A stretch of DNA of 64,000 bases, from contig CBDDEE010000031.1 in the NCBI GenBank assembly GCA_965226855.1, positions 1 through 64,000 of the forward strand. Reading direction: 5' to 3'. The notes beneath the pieces were generated by a model, which worked only from the letters and a program-made list of their open reading frames with translations, was not told the DNA's origin and searched no databases. Origin of the DNA: JAUXJB01 sp965226855 (GTDB taxonomy: Bacteria > Myxococcota_A > UBA9160 > SZUA-336). Shown here one piece after another: positions 29,073-38,534 of the stretch. The stretch's first letter is position 1. Each line of letters begins with the position of its first letter. Made by a program: the position numbers and the translations under genes.

Positions 29073-31622
29073 GTGAAGATCCCTAAGCTCGTTCTCGTCC
29101 CGTTTCTCTCGCTCTGGGTGGCTTTCGAGGCGCCGGCCGCCACGTTCACCGTCAGCAAAGCCGGCGACACGAACGATGGACTCTGCGATGCCGACTGTTC
29201 GCTCCGAGAAGCTGTCATCGCGGCTAACGGGAGCCCCGGCCTTGACACGATCGAGATCCCGGCCAACACCTATGTCCTGCAACTCTCTGGAAATGACGCT
29301 GCCGCAGCCACTGGTGACCTCGACCTCAGCGAGAGCGTCACCATCCAGGGCAGTGGATCAGCCAGCGCGATCATCCGGGGAGATGGTAGTGACCGGGTGT
29401 TCGAGGTCGTCACCATCTCCAACCCGAACGTCATGGTCGACATCTCGGGTGTTGCCATCGAGAACGGATCGTCCGTCTTCGGCGGGGGAATCTTCAACCC
29501 GAGTGGCGGCACCCTGACATTGAGTGACGTCATCGTCCGGTCGAACTCGGCGAGCAACGGCGGGGGAATTCTGAACGACGGAAGCCTGACGTTGACGAAC
29601 ACTACGATCAGCGGGAACGTCGCTACTGCTAGCTCGCCGACGACCGGCTTTGGCGGCGGGATTCAAAACAACGCCGGGGCTACGCTCACCGTCATGACTT
29701 CAACCGTGAGTGGCAATACTGCCGATCGGGACGGCGGTGGGCTTTGGAGCCAGGGCACAGCCACGCTGAACCAGTCGACCTTCGATCTCAACCAATCGGG
29801 AGCGGTCGGCGGAGCGGTGGCGAACGTTGGCGATCTGAACGTGACAGCAAGCTCCTTCGACCAGAATACTGCGGATGACGGTGGTGCCATCGGTAACCTG
29901 ACGGGAGCTACGATCACGATCAGCCAAAGCTCCAGCTTTACTGGGAACCGTGCAGATGGTGTCGATCTCGGTGGAGGGGGAGCACTGTTCAACTTTCAGG
30001 GCACGATGTCCGTTGCGGACTCCTCTCTCACAGGTAATACCGCGAAGGGTGAAGGTGGAGGAGGAATCGAGACCAACGGTGAACTCACCCTGACCAACAC
30101 GACAATCACCGGCAACTTGGCAGAGTTGCACGACGGCTCCAGCCTTCCGGCTAACACGAGTCCGGGGCTCGGAGGCGGGCTCCTTGTCATCGCGGGGAGC
30201 GTGGTGAACGTGTCCGGCTCTGTCTTCGACAGCAACGTTGCCGGGACGAGCGGCGGCGCCATTTACAATGATCAGAACGCCACCCTTGGCGTCACCACGA
30301 ATTCGACACTGAGTAACAACAGCGCACAGAGCCTGTTTGGAGGCGGGATTCTCAACGAGGGAACGCTAACCGTGATGAACTCGACCCTGGAGATGAACGA
30401 CGCCGAGCTTCTCGGAGGTGGAATCTCCAATGCCGTTGGCACGACCACGCTCACTAACGTGATGGTGATGGGGAACTCTTCTCGGGACAGCGGCGGCGGA
30501 CTATACAACCTTGGCTCGGCCGTAACGGCCAGCAATTCGACCATCGGTGGTAACGACGCGGTCAACTTCGGCGGTGGAGTTTTGAACGAGGGTCAGATGA
30601 CCTTCACGAACTCAGTTGTGAGTGACAACACAGCTGTGTCGAGCGGAGGGGGCATCTTCAGTGTCGCCTCTGCGACCTTCGATATGACGGGCGGTGAGGT
30701 CAGAGCCAATCAGGCGGGGGACAACGGCGGCGGCCTCTGGAACGAGGGGGAGGCGACCCTGACTCTCGTCGCATTTACGCAAAACACTGCGACCAACAGC
30801 GCGGGAGGCATAGGAAACCTGGCCGGCGCACTGACCGTGACCGATTCGACGATCTCCGGAAGCACCGCGGGCAATGGCGCGGGACTCGGGAATTTCTCTG
30901 GCGGCACTGTGGAGATCACAGGGTCCACGGTCAGCGGGAACATGGCGGGAGCTGCCGGTGCATTCGGAGGAGGGATGCTGAACGACCAGGGCGCGGTGAC
31001 CATCACGAACTCGACGCTGAGCGGCAACTCGTCGGCGGACGCAGGGGGCGGGATCTCGAACAACTCCGCGCTCGCAAGTGTCTCGCTGACGAACGTAACG
31101 ATTAGTGCCAATGTCGCGAACAGTGGTGACGCCATATTCAACTTCGAGGGGACCGTCATGGCAGTGAACTCGATCGTCGATGGCTCCTGCAACAATCTCG
31201 GCACGATCGACAGCAACGGGGGAAACATCGAGAGTCCCGGTGACACATGCAGGTTCGGAGGCGGCCCGGGCGATCAGGTCAACGTGGCCAATGTGATGCT
31301 CGAGCCACTGTCGTCTACCGTCGGGCCCACAGAAACTCATGCGCTGGGCGATGGAAGCCCGGCGCTCGAAGCTGGACTCAACGCGTCGTGCCCGGTGCGC
31401 GATCAGCGAGGAGTCTTGCGGCCCTTCGATTGGGACGGGGACGGAATGGCCGTGTGCGATGTCGGAGCGGTCGAGCTGCCCGAACCGGCGCTCCAGCTCA
31501 TGGTGGCTATGGCCTTGGCCGCGGTGCTCCTATTGCGCTGCCTGCGCTCCAAGGGCACCGCCAACAGAGAGAGGAGCACGAGGACGACAGCCGCGATCCC
31601 ATGGGCTCGGGGCGCCTCCTGA
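29073..31622 (+). CDS. Secreted CSLREA/parallel beta-helix repeat protein with PEP-like C-terminus
   Basis: An 849-residue exported protein. The start is GTG; a signal peptide (LVLVPFLSLWVAFEAPAA) is followed by the CSLREA motif (CDADCSLREAVIAANG) that marks this family of surface proteins. Residues about 90-760 are a right-handed beta helix built from roughly 22-26-residue turns around N-S-T-x-S-G-N-x-A and G-G-G-I-x-N. Near the end VELPEPALQLMVAMALAAVLLLRCLRS has a Pro-Glu-Pro motif, a hydrophobic stretch and basic residues, as in PEP-CTERM sorting signals; the 22-residue tail after it is unusual. Role is unknown, perhaps adhesion or carbohydrate binding. Confidence 0.85.
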   Translation: MKIPKLVLVPFLSLWVAFEAPAATFTVSKAGDTNDGLCDADCSLREAVIAANGSPGLDTIEIPANTYVLQLSGNDAAAATGDLDLSESVTIQGSGSASAIIRGDGSDRVFEVVTISNPNVMVDISGVAIENGSSVFGGGIFNPSGGTLTLSDVIVRSNSASNGGGILNDGSLTLTNTTISGNVATASSPTTGFGGGIQNNAGATLTVMTSTVSGNTADRDGGGLWSQGTATLNQSTFDLNQSGAVGGAVANVGDLNVTASSFDQNTADDGGAIGNLTGATITISQSSSFTGNRADGVDLGGGGALFNFQGTMSVADSSLTGNTAKGEGGGGIETNGELTLTNTTITGNLAELHDGSSLPANTSPGLGGGLLVIAGSVVNVSGSVFDSNVAGTSGGAIYNDQNATLGVTTNSTLSNNSAQSLFGGGILNEGTLTVMNSTLEMNDAELLGGGISNAVGTTTLTNVMVMGNSSRDSGGGLYNLGSAVTASNSTIGGNDAVNFGGGVLNEGQMTFTNSVVSDNTAVSSGGGIFSVASATFDMTGGEVRANQAGDNGGGLWNEGEATLTLVAFTQNTATNSAGGIGNLAGALTVTDSTISGSTAGNGAGLGNFSGGTVEITGSTVSGNMAGAAGAFGGGMLNDQGAVTITNSTLSGNSSADAGGGISNNSALASVSLTNVTISANVANSGDAIFNFEGTVMAVNSIVDGSCNNLGTIDSNGGNIESPGDTCRFGGGPGDQVNVANVMLEPLSSTVGPTETHALGDGSPALEAGLNASCPVRDQRGVLRPFDWDGDGMAVCDVGAVELPEPALQLMVAMALAAVLLLRCLRSKGTANRERSTRTTAAIPWARGAS

Positions 31623-31807
31623 CCCGGACCCGTCAACCGAAACGACGTCAGCGAGAGGCAACCCGGAAAGCCCGAGGAGCAGGGCTGGCAGGCCCGCCGC
31701 GACGGTAGACTCTCCCAGGTGTCGCCTCTTCCGCTTTCGTGTGTCGCCCAGCTCCTGCACCCCCAAGGCTCAATGGCAGCCTCCGGTCCCGAGCGGCAGT
31801 CCTGTCT

Positions 31808-31823
31808 GGCACGGTGGTTGCTG
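31808..31823 (+). promoter_or_regulatory. Sigma-54 promoter of the lipoprotein methyltransferase gene, copy 1
   Basis: TGGCACGGTGGTTGCT matches the sigma-54 consensus TGGCACRNNNNTTGCW at every fixed base, with GG and GC ten bases apart. It lies 42 bases before the ATG at 31865. The second copy of the gene has the same element at the same kind of distance. Confidence 0.8.
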
Positions 31824-31864
31824 ACACTGAGCGCCGGATTTGCCCGACCGAGGAGGAGAGTCCG

Positions 31865-32488
31865 ATGAGCAGCTTCAGGTTCCTTGGCGTCGCGACCGCC
31901 TTGCTCGTCCTGGGCAGCGGCTGCGCCAGACTAAAGAGCTTCGGCTACAGTGGCTTCGGCCGCGACGGCTGGCAGCAGCCGGATCAGGTCGTCGACTCGC
32001 TCGGAGTCCGGCCGGGCGATCGGATTGCGGATCTGGGCGCGGGCGGCGGCTACTTCACGTTTCGACTGGCCGAAGCGACAGGGCCCGATGGGAAGGTCTA
32101 CGCCGTCGACGTGGATCAGGAGATGACGGAGTACCTCGAGAAGCGGGTGGAGACAGAGCAGACGCGGAACGTCGAGGTGATCCTGGCGGAATATCATGAT
32201 CCCCTGCTGCCCCCCGACGGGGTGGACCTGCTGTTCACGTGCAACACCTACCACCACATTCAGAACCGCGCGGAGTACTTCGCGAACGTCCGGAAGTATC
32301 TGAGTGAGGAAGGACGCGTGGCGATCATCGACCTCGTCCCTGAGGGCTGGCTGCAGCGAATCTTTCCGCACTCCACCTCGGCAGAGGAGATCCGGAGCGA
32401 GATGAGCGGGGCCGGGTATGAGCTCGAGCGAGAGTACGACTTCCTCTCCCGCCAGAGCTTCCTCGTCTTTGCCAAGCGCGAGGAATGA
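31865..32488 (+). CDS. Lipoprotein-type class I methyltransferase, copy 1
   Basis: A 207-residue protein with an N-terminal lipoprotein signal (FLGVATALLVLGSGC, lipobox LGSG-C) followed by KSFGYSGFGRDGW and a class I methyltransferase fold: DRIADLGAGGGYFTFRL (motif I), VYAVDVDQEMTEYL (acidic residue after strand 2) and LLFTCNTYHHIQNRAEYF. GAGGAGGAGAG lies before the ATG. An exported protein with a SAM-type fold is odd, since SAM is cytoplasmic; the domain may bind something else or the signal may only anchor it. It heads a block with an APC permease, acyltransferase and M50 protease, and overlaps the permease start by 71 bases. Confidence 0.85.
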   Translation: MSSFRFLGVATALLVLGSGCARLKSFGYSGFGRDGWQQPDQVVDSLGVRPGDRIADLGAGGGYFTFRLAEATGPDGKVYAVDVDQEMTEYLEKRVETEQTRNVEVILAEYHDPLLPPDGVDLLFTCNTYHHIQNRAEYFANVRKYLSEEGRVAIIDLVPEGWLQRIFPHSTSAEEIRSEMSGAGYELEREYDFLSRQSFLVFAKREE

Positions 32489-33775
32489 TTCGCGGCGGCG
32501 CCTGGGAGTCACCAGCGCTGCTGCCCTGATCGTCGCCAACATGATCGGGGCCGGTGTGTTCACCACCTCCGGCTTCGCGCTTGCGGATCTGGGCCGGCGG
32601 GACTTCGCCCTGCTGGCATGGGGGGTCGGGGGGCTGCTCGCCATGTGCGGCGCGCTCAGCTACGGCGCTCTAGCCCGGCACATTCCCGAGTCGGGCGGCG
32701 AGTACACCCTGCTCTCCAAGACCGTGCACCCGCTGGCCGGCCTGGCCGCGGGCTGGGTCTCGTTGCTCGCCGGCTTCACCGCACCCATTGCCGCGGCTGC
32801 GCTTGCGCTCCAGGCCTATCTCGGCGACTCGCTCGAGGGACTGGCCTCACCCGAGTGGATGGGTACCGGCGCGATCCTCGCTGCGGGTCTGATGCACGGC
32901 CTGCGGCTCCGAGAAGGGGTGATCCTCCAGAACCTGGCGGTCGCCGCTGATGCTGCTCGTGATCACCGGTCTGCTCGTTCTGGGGGCGCTCCAGGGGGGG
33001 ACGACAAGCGCTACCGATTCGGCGAGCTCGGTGGACTTCGACCTCGGCGCTTTTGCGGTCACGCTGGTCTGGATCTCCTTCGCCTATTCCGGCTGGAACG
33101 CAGTCGTCTACGTGGCGGGAGAGGTCCGGGACCCGGAGCGAAACCTGCAGCGCTCGCTTTGGCTTGCCACCGCGCTGGTGACCCTGCTCTACCTGGGCCT
33201 CAACGCCCTGTTTCTAGCCTCCGCCCCTCCGGCGGAGCTCGCCGGACGGGCCGAGGTTGCAGCCATCGCCGCAGAGGCGCTCGGAGGCGACGTCGTGTGA
33301 CGCGCGGTGTCGGGGCTGGTGGCGCTGGCGCTCTTCACCTCGATCTCCGCCATGGTCATGGCCGGTCCCAGGGTGTACGCTACGCATGGCCGCCGATGGC
33401 CTCTTCCCGCGCGTCTTCACACGGGGACGGGACACGCCCGCCGCCGCGGTCGCGCTGCAGGTGGGACTCGCCGTCGCGGTCGTCTGGGTCAGCGATCTGG
33501 TCCAGCTGCTCGGCTACATCGGCTTCACGCTCGGCCTATCGGCCGCAGCGACGGTCGGGGGACTGTTCGCAGTACGCTGGCGTGAGGGCCCGGAACGGAT
33601 CCCGATCCCGGGCTACCCCTGGGTTCCGGGCGTGTTCGTGCTCGCCACACTCGGGACGTCGGGGTTCATGCTGGCGCGAGAGCCCTTCGAGTCCGCCATG
33701 GGCCAGCTCACGATCGCTCCCGCGCTCCCGCTCTCCTGGCTTCGGAAGCGTCAGCGGGCAGACGCAACGGGCTGA
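32418..33775 (+). pseudogene. APC-family amino acid permease, copy 1, multiply broken
   Basis: An amino acid/polyamine antiporter-like permease (about 12 membrane segments) close to the intact copy at 53917-55284. The consensus SAAALIVANMIGAGVFTTSG near the N-terminus is the APC substrate-site helix 1. Three lesions are visible by comparison: a frameshift near 32943 (LQNLAV then a new frame MLLVITGLLVLGAL), a TGA at 33298-33300 where copy 2 has coding sequence, and a frameshift near 33380 at VYA-RMAADG. The last frame ends at 33775. The start at 32418 inside the methyltransferase gene is conserved in both copies. It is non-functional unless the lesions are assembly errors. Confidence 0.85.
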
Positions 33776-33817
33776 CGGAGGTCCGGGCGGCCTCCGCGCT
33801 GACCTATACTGCGCTGC

Positions 33818-34666
33818 ATGAGGTTCCCCCTACCGCCTCCTCTGCGTGCCCTCGGCGACGAGATCGAGGAGCGACTGGGCAGGATCCCCACGGACCTGAA
33901 CGAGTACGGCTATGACCCGTTCGGAATGCAGCCGGGCGCGATGGAGCCGGCGACGCTGATGCTCGCGCTGCTGTATCGCTACTACTTTCGCGTCGAGACC
34001 CGCGGGATCGAGAACGTCCCGCCCGGGCGCATGCTCCTGGTCGCGAATCATGCCGGGAACACGCTGCCCATGGATGGCGCGATGCTGGGCCAGGCCATGC
34101 TGCTCGAGGCGGAACCGCCGCGAATCGCACGGGGCATGGCGGAGTTCTACCTGCCGCAGATCCCCTGGTTCAGCGAGGTGATTCACCGGGCGGGAGGCGT
34201 CGTCGGAACCCCGGAGAACTGCCTGCGGCTGCTCGAGCGCGATGAGGCGGTGATGGTCTTTCCGGAGGGTCACAGAGGCTTCATCAAGCCCTACAGCGAG
34301 GCGTATCGGCTGCAGCGCTTCGGCACCGGCTTCGTGAGGCTCGCCCTGCAGGCCAAGGCGCCGATCGTTCCGGTTGGCATCGTGGGCTCCGAGGAGCAGA
34401 GCCCCGGTCTGTTCGACGCGAAGGCCCTGGGGCGCCTGATCGGAGCCCCAGCCTTCCCGATCACCTGGACCTTCCCCCTGTTCGGCGTGCTCGGCTTTGT
34501 GCCGCTGCCCGTGAAGTACCGGCTCAGCTTCGGCGAGCCGATCCACCTGCTGGGAGATTCCTCCGACGACGACTCCACGATCCAGCTCCACGTGGAGCGT
34601 GTTCGCGACCACATCGCGCTCCTGATCGAAGACGGCCTCGCCGAGCGCCGCAGCTGGTTCCGCTAG
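33818..34666 (+). CDS. PlsC-like phospholipid acyltransferase
   Basis: A 282-residue glycerolipid acyltransferase. It shows LLVANHAGNTLPMDGAML (the NH-x-x-x-x-x-x-D type acceptor motif, with a longer spacing than the classic HX4D), RAGGVVGTPENCLRLLERDE, and VMVFPEGHRG (FPEG motif), plus IVPVGIVGSEEQ. It likely acylates lysophosphatidate or a related lipid at the inner membrane. Stop and next start are three bases apart (M50 gene at 34670), so they are co-transcribed. The second copy at 55301 lost its middle. Confidence 0.85.
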   Translation: MRFPLPPPLRALGDEIEERLGRIPTDLNEYGYDPFGMQPGAMEPATLMLALLYRYYFRVETRGIENVPPGRMLLVANHAGNTLPMDGAMLGQAMLLEAEPPRIARGMAEFYLPQIPWFSEVIHRAGGVVGTPENCLRLLERDEAVMVFPEGHRGFIKPYSEAYRLQRFGTGFVRLALQAKAPIVPVGIVGSEEQSPGLFDAKALGRLIGAPAFPITWTFPLFGVLGFVPLPVKYRLSFGEPIHLLGDSSDDDSTIQLHVERVRDHIALLIEDGLAERRSWFR

Positions 34667-34669
34667 CCC

Positions 34670-35356
34670 GTGAGTCCCGACCTGATCGCCTGGTACGCCG
34701 TCTTCGTGCTCTCCACGACGGCGCACGAGGCGGCACACGCGCTGGTCGCCTACCTGGGCGGCGATCCCACGGCGTACCGCGCGGGCCAGGTATCGCTGAA
34801 CCCCATACCGCACATCCGGCGCGAGCCCTTCGGGATGGTCCTGATGCCGCTCTTTGGCTTGCTGTCCGGCGGCTGGTGCATCGGCTGGGCGAGCACCCCC
34901 TACGATCCGCGCTGGGAGCAGCGCCATCCACGCCGCGCCGCCTGGATGGCAGCGGCAGGGCCAGGCGCAAACCTGCTGCTCGGACTGCTCGCCTTCGCCC
35001 TGCTCTGGCTCGGACTCGCGGCCGGCGTTTTCTTCGCTCCGGACTCCATCAACTACTCCCAGGTGGTCGCGAGCGATGCCGTGCTGCTCGACGGGCTCGG
35101 CCGCCTGCTCTCGATCACGCTGCTGCTCAACCTGGTGCTGTTCCTGCTGAACCTGCTGCCCGTTCCTCCCCTGGACGGGGCGAGCGCGATCCGGCTAGTC
35201 CTCCCCGAAGACCTCGGCCTGCGCCTTCAGGAGGCGCTGCAGGCTCGCTGGATCTCGATCGTCGTCCTGCTGTTCATCTTCCTGGGCTTCGGGCGCATCA
35301 TCGGGCCGCTCTGGCGGGGATTGGTCGAGCTTCTGCACCCAGGTGTGTACGCCTGA
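34670..35356 (+). CDS. M50 site-2-type membrane protease, intact copy
   Basis: A 228-residue polytopic zinc protease. The start is GTG. The metal motif HEAAH is at residues 19-23 and the third-ligand motif NLLPVPPLDG is in a later membrane segment (about 160-170), so both catalytic motifs are intact. A soluble insert (QVSLNPIPHIRREPFG) follows helix 1. Proteases of this short type cleave membrane proteins within the bilayer; the substrate is unknown. It is followed by a minus-strand clpB remnant, the same convergent order as at 20 kb. Confidence 0.85.
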   Translation: MSPDLIAWYAVFVLSTTAHEAAHALVAYLGGDPTAYRAGQVSLNPIPHIRREPFGMVLMPLFGLLSGGWCIGWASTPYDPRWEQRHPRRAAWMAAAGPGANLLLGLLAFALLWLGLAAGVFFAPDSINYSQVVASDAVLLDGLGRLLSITLLLNLVLFLLNLLPVPPLDGASAIRLVLPEDLGLRLQEALQARWISIVVLLFIFLGFGRIIGPLWRGLVELLHPGVYA

Positions 35357-35371
35357 GAGCGCTCGGCGGGG

Positions 35372-35545
35372 CTAGACGGGCGCCTCGATCGCCACCTGGA
35401 GATGGCCGTCGGCCACGCTCACCCGCGCGCACGCACCTTCCGGGGCCTCACCCGCGATCAGCGCGCGCGACTCGCGTCTCGATCTCGCGCTGGGTGAAGC
35501 AGCGCAGCGGCCTCGCGCCGTAGACCGGGTCGACGCCCCCTCGAT
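35372..35545 (-). pseudogene. clpB: Remnant of a second clpB 3' end
   Basis: In two frames the minus strand reads VDPVYGARPL, QREIETRV and then RALIAGEAPEGACARVSVADG to a TAG at 35372. This matches the C-terminus of the intact ClpB at 17433-20048 (DPVYGARPLHRFIQREIET, ARALIAGEAPEGARVRV). Upstream of about 35545 similarity ends. It shows that the duplicated block included the end of clpB. Confidence 0.8.
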
Positions 35546-35873
35546 TCGCTTCGCCGAGGCCGCCCACGCCGCACGAGCCGACCTGCTCAAACGCGCCGGA
35601 CGCCTCGGAGGGTGCTGCAGCTCTGCGCCGCGCACTGGAGCTGACTCCGGGCTCCGCCGGAGCGCCGTCATCTCGCGCGCAGGGTCGAGTCGCTCATGGG
35701 GTGAGCTGATCCCCAGGGTTTGTCTTTATTCACGGGAGGTTGCATAGCCTCCCTACCGCAAGCGACCCGAGGAGGTCACCGGTCATCTATACTGGACCTG
35801 ATCTATCGCAGACTGCTGAACTGAGCTAGCGGGTATCCATCGCCCAACACGATCGCGAGGTCGCTGTGGTCCA
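35546..35873. other. Intergenic stretch without a recognisable gene
   Basis: No convincing gene is seen. A 6-bp stem (GGGAGG, 35734-35739, with CCTCCC, 35748-35753) may be a terminator-like hairpin, and CATCTATACTGG near 35784 contains a TATACT that could serve as a -10 for the secreted protein at 35874; no good -35 is visible. Confidence 0.3.
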
Positions 35874-38523
35874 ATGAAATCTCGATACTGGTTAGCCGCT
35901 GTTATCGCGTTGCTCTGGTTGATGCTGCTGGCTACTCGCGAAGGCTTCTCCCAAGCCGAAGGCTCCGTCCAAGCGTCAGAGGAGCAGAAGCTGGTCCCCT
36001 CAGAGTTCACCGAGTCCTTCGGTCGATCCGTCGCGGTCTCCGGCGACGTGACCGTGGTTGGCTCGGCACGCCAAGGTGATGTCCCTGGCGCGGTATACGT
36101 GTTCCGCTTCGAGGGGGCCACCGCCAAATGGAGGGAAGAAGAGGTTCTGCTTGCATCCGACGGGGAGGCAACAGACGGCTTCGGAGATTCGGTCGCTATC
36201 TCTGGCGACGTTGCCCTCGTCGGCGCGCCACTCGACGATGAGACTGCTGGGTCTTCCGGCTCCGCTTATGTCTTCCGCTACGATGGAGTGAACTGGCTGC
36301 AGGAAGCAAAATTCCAGGCCTTCGATGGCCAACATGGCAACTCTGTCGCCGTCTCCGGGGATGTGGCCGTCGTCGGTGCGACCGATCACGCGCACGTCTT
36401 TCGGCACGACGGAGTGGAGTGGACCGAGGAACAGATTCTGGTGGCCTCTGACCTCGGGCTAGACGACCTGTTCGGAAACTCGGTCGCCATCGACGGCGAC
36501 GTGATCGTAGTCGGATCTGAGCGGGATGATGCAAACGGAACCAACACCGGCTCCGCCTATGTGTACGGCTACGATGGGATGATGTGGCTCGAGGAGGCGA
36601 AGTTGCTCGCCTCCGACGGCCGACAGGTTAGCAATTTTGGCCGCTCGGTCGGCATCTCCGGCGATGTGATCATCGTTGGCGTGCTCGAACTGCCCTTCGG
36701 TGGCGCCTACATCTACCGCTTCGATGGGAGCTCCTGGTTGGAAGAGACGAAGCTCCTGCCTTCCGATCCGGCGTTCGACGACCGCTTTGGTTTTTCCGTC
36801 GCTGTCTCGGGTGATCTGGCCGTCGTTGGCGCGTGGGCGCACTTCCACGGTGCCGACGGATCCGGGGCCCGGCCGGGCGGAGCCTATGTTTTCCGATACG
36901 ACGGAGCCACCTGGGTCGAGCGAGCAGAGCTGCGGGCCTCCGACGCCGGAGCGGGTGATCGCCTCGGAGAGTCTGTCGGCATCTCGCGCGACGTGACGGT
37001 AGCGGGTGCGCCGGGAGACGACGATGACCCGGACGACGACGCCGGCTCTGGCTATGCCTTTCGTGGGCCTGACCTGACTTGCACTGCTGACTGCCGCGAC
37101 TTCGTCACTCTGGTAAATCCCGCGAGCAACTCGACGCAGGAGTCAGTTCTTCGCATCGTGAACAGGGCGGAGACAACTACGGAGATCACAATCGAAGCGT
37201 TCGACGACGCGGGCTCCGCCGCAGCAGGCGGCCGCATTCACGCCACACTGGCCCCACGAGCATCGCAGCAACTCACAGCACAGGATCTCGAGCAAGGCAA
37301 TACCGAGAAGGGCCTGTTCGGTAGTCTCGGGGACGGCATCGGCAAGTGGCAGCTCGAGGTCCGCTCCGACGGAGTAATCGAGGTGATAAGTCTGATCCGC
37401 ACGCCCGATGGATTCCTGACAAGCGTCGACGACATCGCCCCCAAAACGAGCAGGGTAAACGAGATATACATTGCCAGGGTGAACGTAACATTGGTCCCTG
37501 GCGCCGGACTGCCCGTGTCATCAACTCCGGAGAGCGTCACGAATCCCGGAGCGTCGGATTGATTCACGAAGCGCAGGAAGGTCTGCTGATTCTGATTGGT
37601 GGGAGTCGAAGCAACTGACCAGCCGCGACTTCGAAGACGGGAATGAGGGCAAAGGCCTGAGCGGTGCGCTTGGAAAGGGAACTGGTAAGTGGCACCTGAC
37701 GGCGATTTCAGATGTCGATCTGGAGGTCATGAGTCTAATCCGCACGCCGGACGGTTTTCTGACCAATCTCAGCGGGACGGCACCCACGGATGTCGATGGG
37801 AACCATCGCATCTACTACGCGAACCCCGCGAGCGAGACGGAACAAGCGACTGTGATTCGCGTCGTCAATAGAACGACGAACACGGGGAACATCACAATCT
37901 CCGGGATCGATGACAACGGCGATGCGGCACCTGGCGGGGTGGTGCGGTTCGAGCTCGGCCCTCTTCAGTCCAAACAGCTGCTAGCCACCGACCTCGAGAA
38001 CGGCAACGCCGAAAAGGGCCTGATTGGCGCTCTCGGCGACGGAGCCGGAAAGTGGCAGCTCACAGTAGCTGCAAATACCACGATCGCGGTCCTGAATTTA
38101 ATCCGTACAGCGGACGGGTTCCTGACGAATCTCAGCCGGATCGCGCCGAAGACCGGGTCCGCACTCAGCACGACCGAGATCTATCTGGCAAATCCCGCCA
38201 GCAATGCGCAGCAGCGCAGTCTCCTCAGGATCGTCAACACCACCCGCATTGTAGAGACGGTTACGATCACGGGTGTGGATGACAACGGGGATGATGCCCC
38301 CGGCGGATCCGTCTCGTTCGAGCTAGGGGCCGGTGAAGGCGTCGTCCTGACCCTTCAGGACATCGAGAATGGCAGGCCTTTCGACGAGCTGAGCGGCGCA
38401 CTGGGCGATGGCGCCGGCAAGTGGCATCTGACGGTGGACGCTCCTTTCGAGACCGCAGTGATGAGTCTCCTGGACACACCCACCGGCTTCATCACCAATC
38501 TGAGTCGGCCTTCCGACAACTGA
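35874..38523 (+). pseudogene. Secreted FG-GAP propeller protein with four C-terminal repeat modules, frameshifted
   Basis: A signal peptide (YWLAAVIALLWLMLLATREGFSQA) is followed by about seven FG-GAP-like blades of 50-60 residues (FGRSVAVSGDVTVVGS, FGDSVAISGDVALVGAP, FGFSVAVSGDLAVVGA) forming an integrin-like propeller to residue about 400. Then come four copies of a module of about 115 residues with NPASN, LRIVN, DDNGDAAPGG, KGLIGALGDGAGKWQL and LIRTxDGFLTNLS. The frame ends at 37562 and module 2 is shifted at least twice between about 37470 and 37620; modules 3 and 4 are open to 38523. Restored length is about 880 residues. The module is unnamed as far as I know; a surface or matrix role is likely. 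Confidence 0.7.
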
Positions 38524-38534
38524 TCTGCGGAGGG

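Noticed and set aside
29400..31200. Repetitive DNA that might be a CRISPR array or tandem repeat
   Set aside because: The repeats are imperfect codon-level repeats of a beta-helix protein; there are no constant repeats with unique spacers. No CRISPR array was seen anywhere in the window.
33298..33300. In-frame TGA in APC permease copy 1 as a second selenocysteine codon
   Set aside because: No GGU-tipped hairpin follows at about 18 bases, copy 2 has ordinary codons and no Cys there, and the gene has two further frameshifts. It is a decay lesion.
35734..35753. GGGAGG/CCTCCC hairpin as a rho-independent terminator
   Set aside because: The stem is only 6 bp, no T-run follows on either strand, and no gene end is near.
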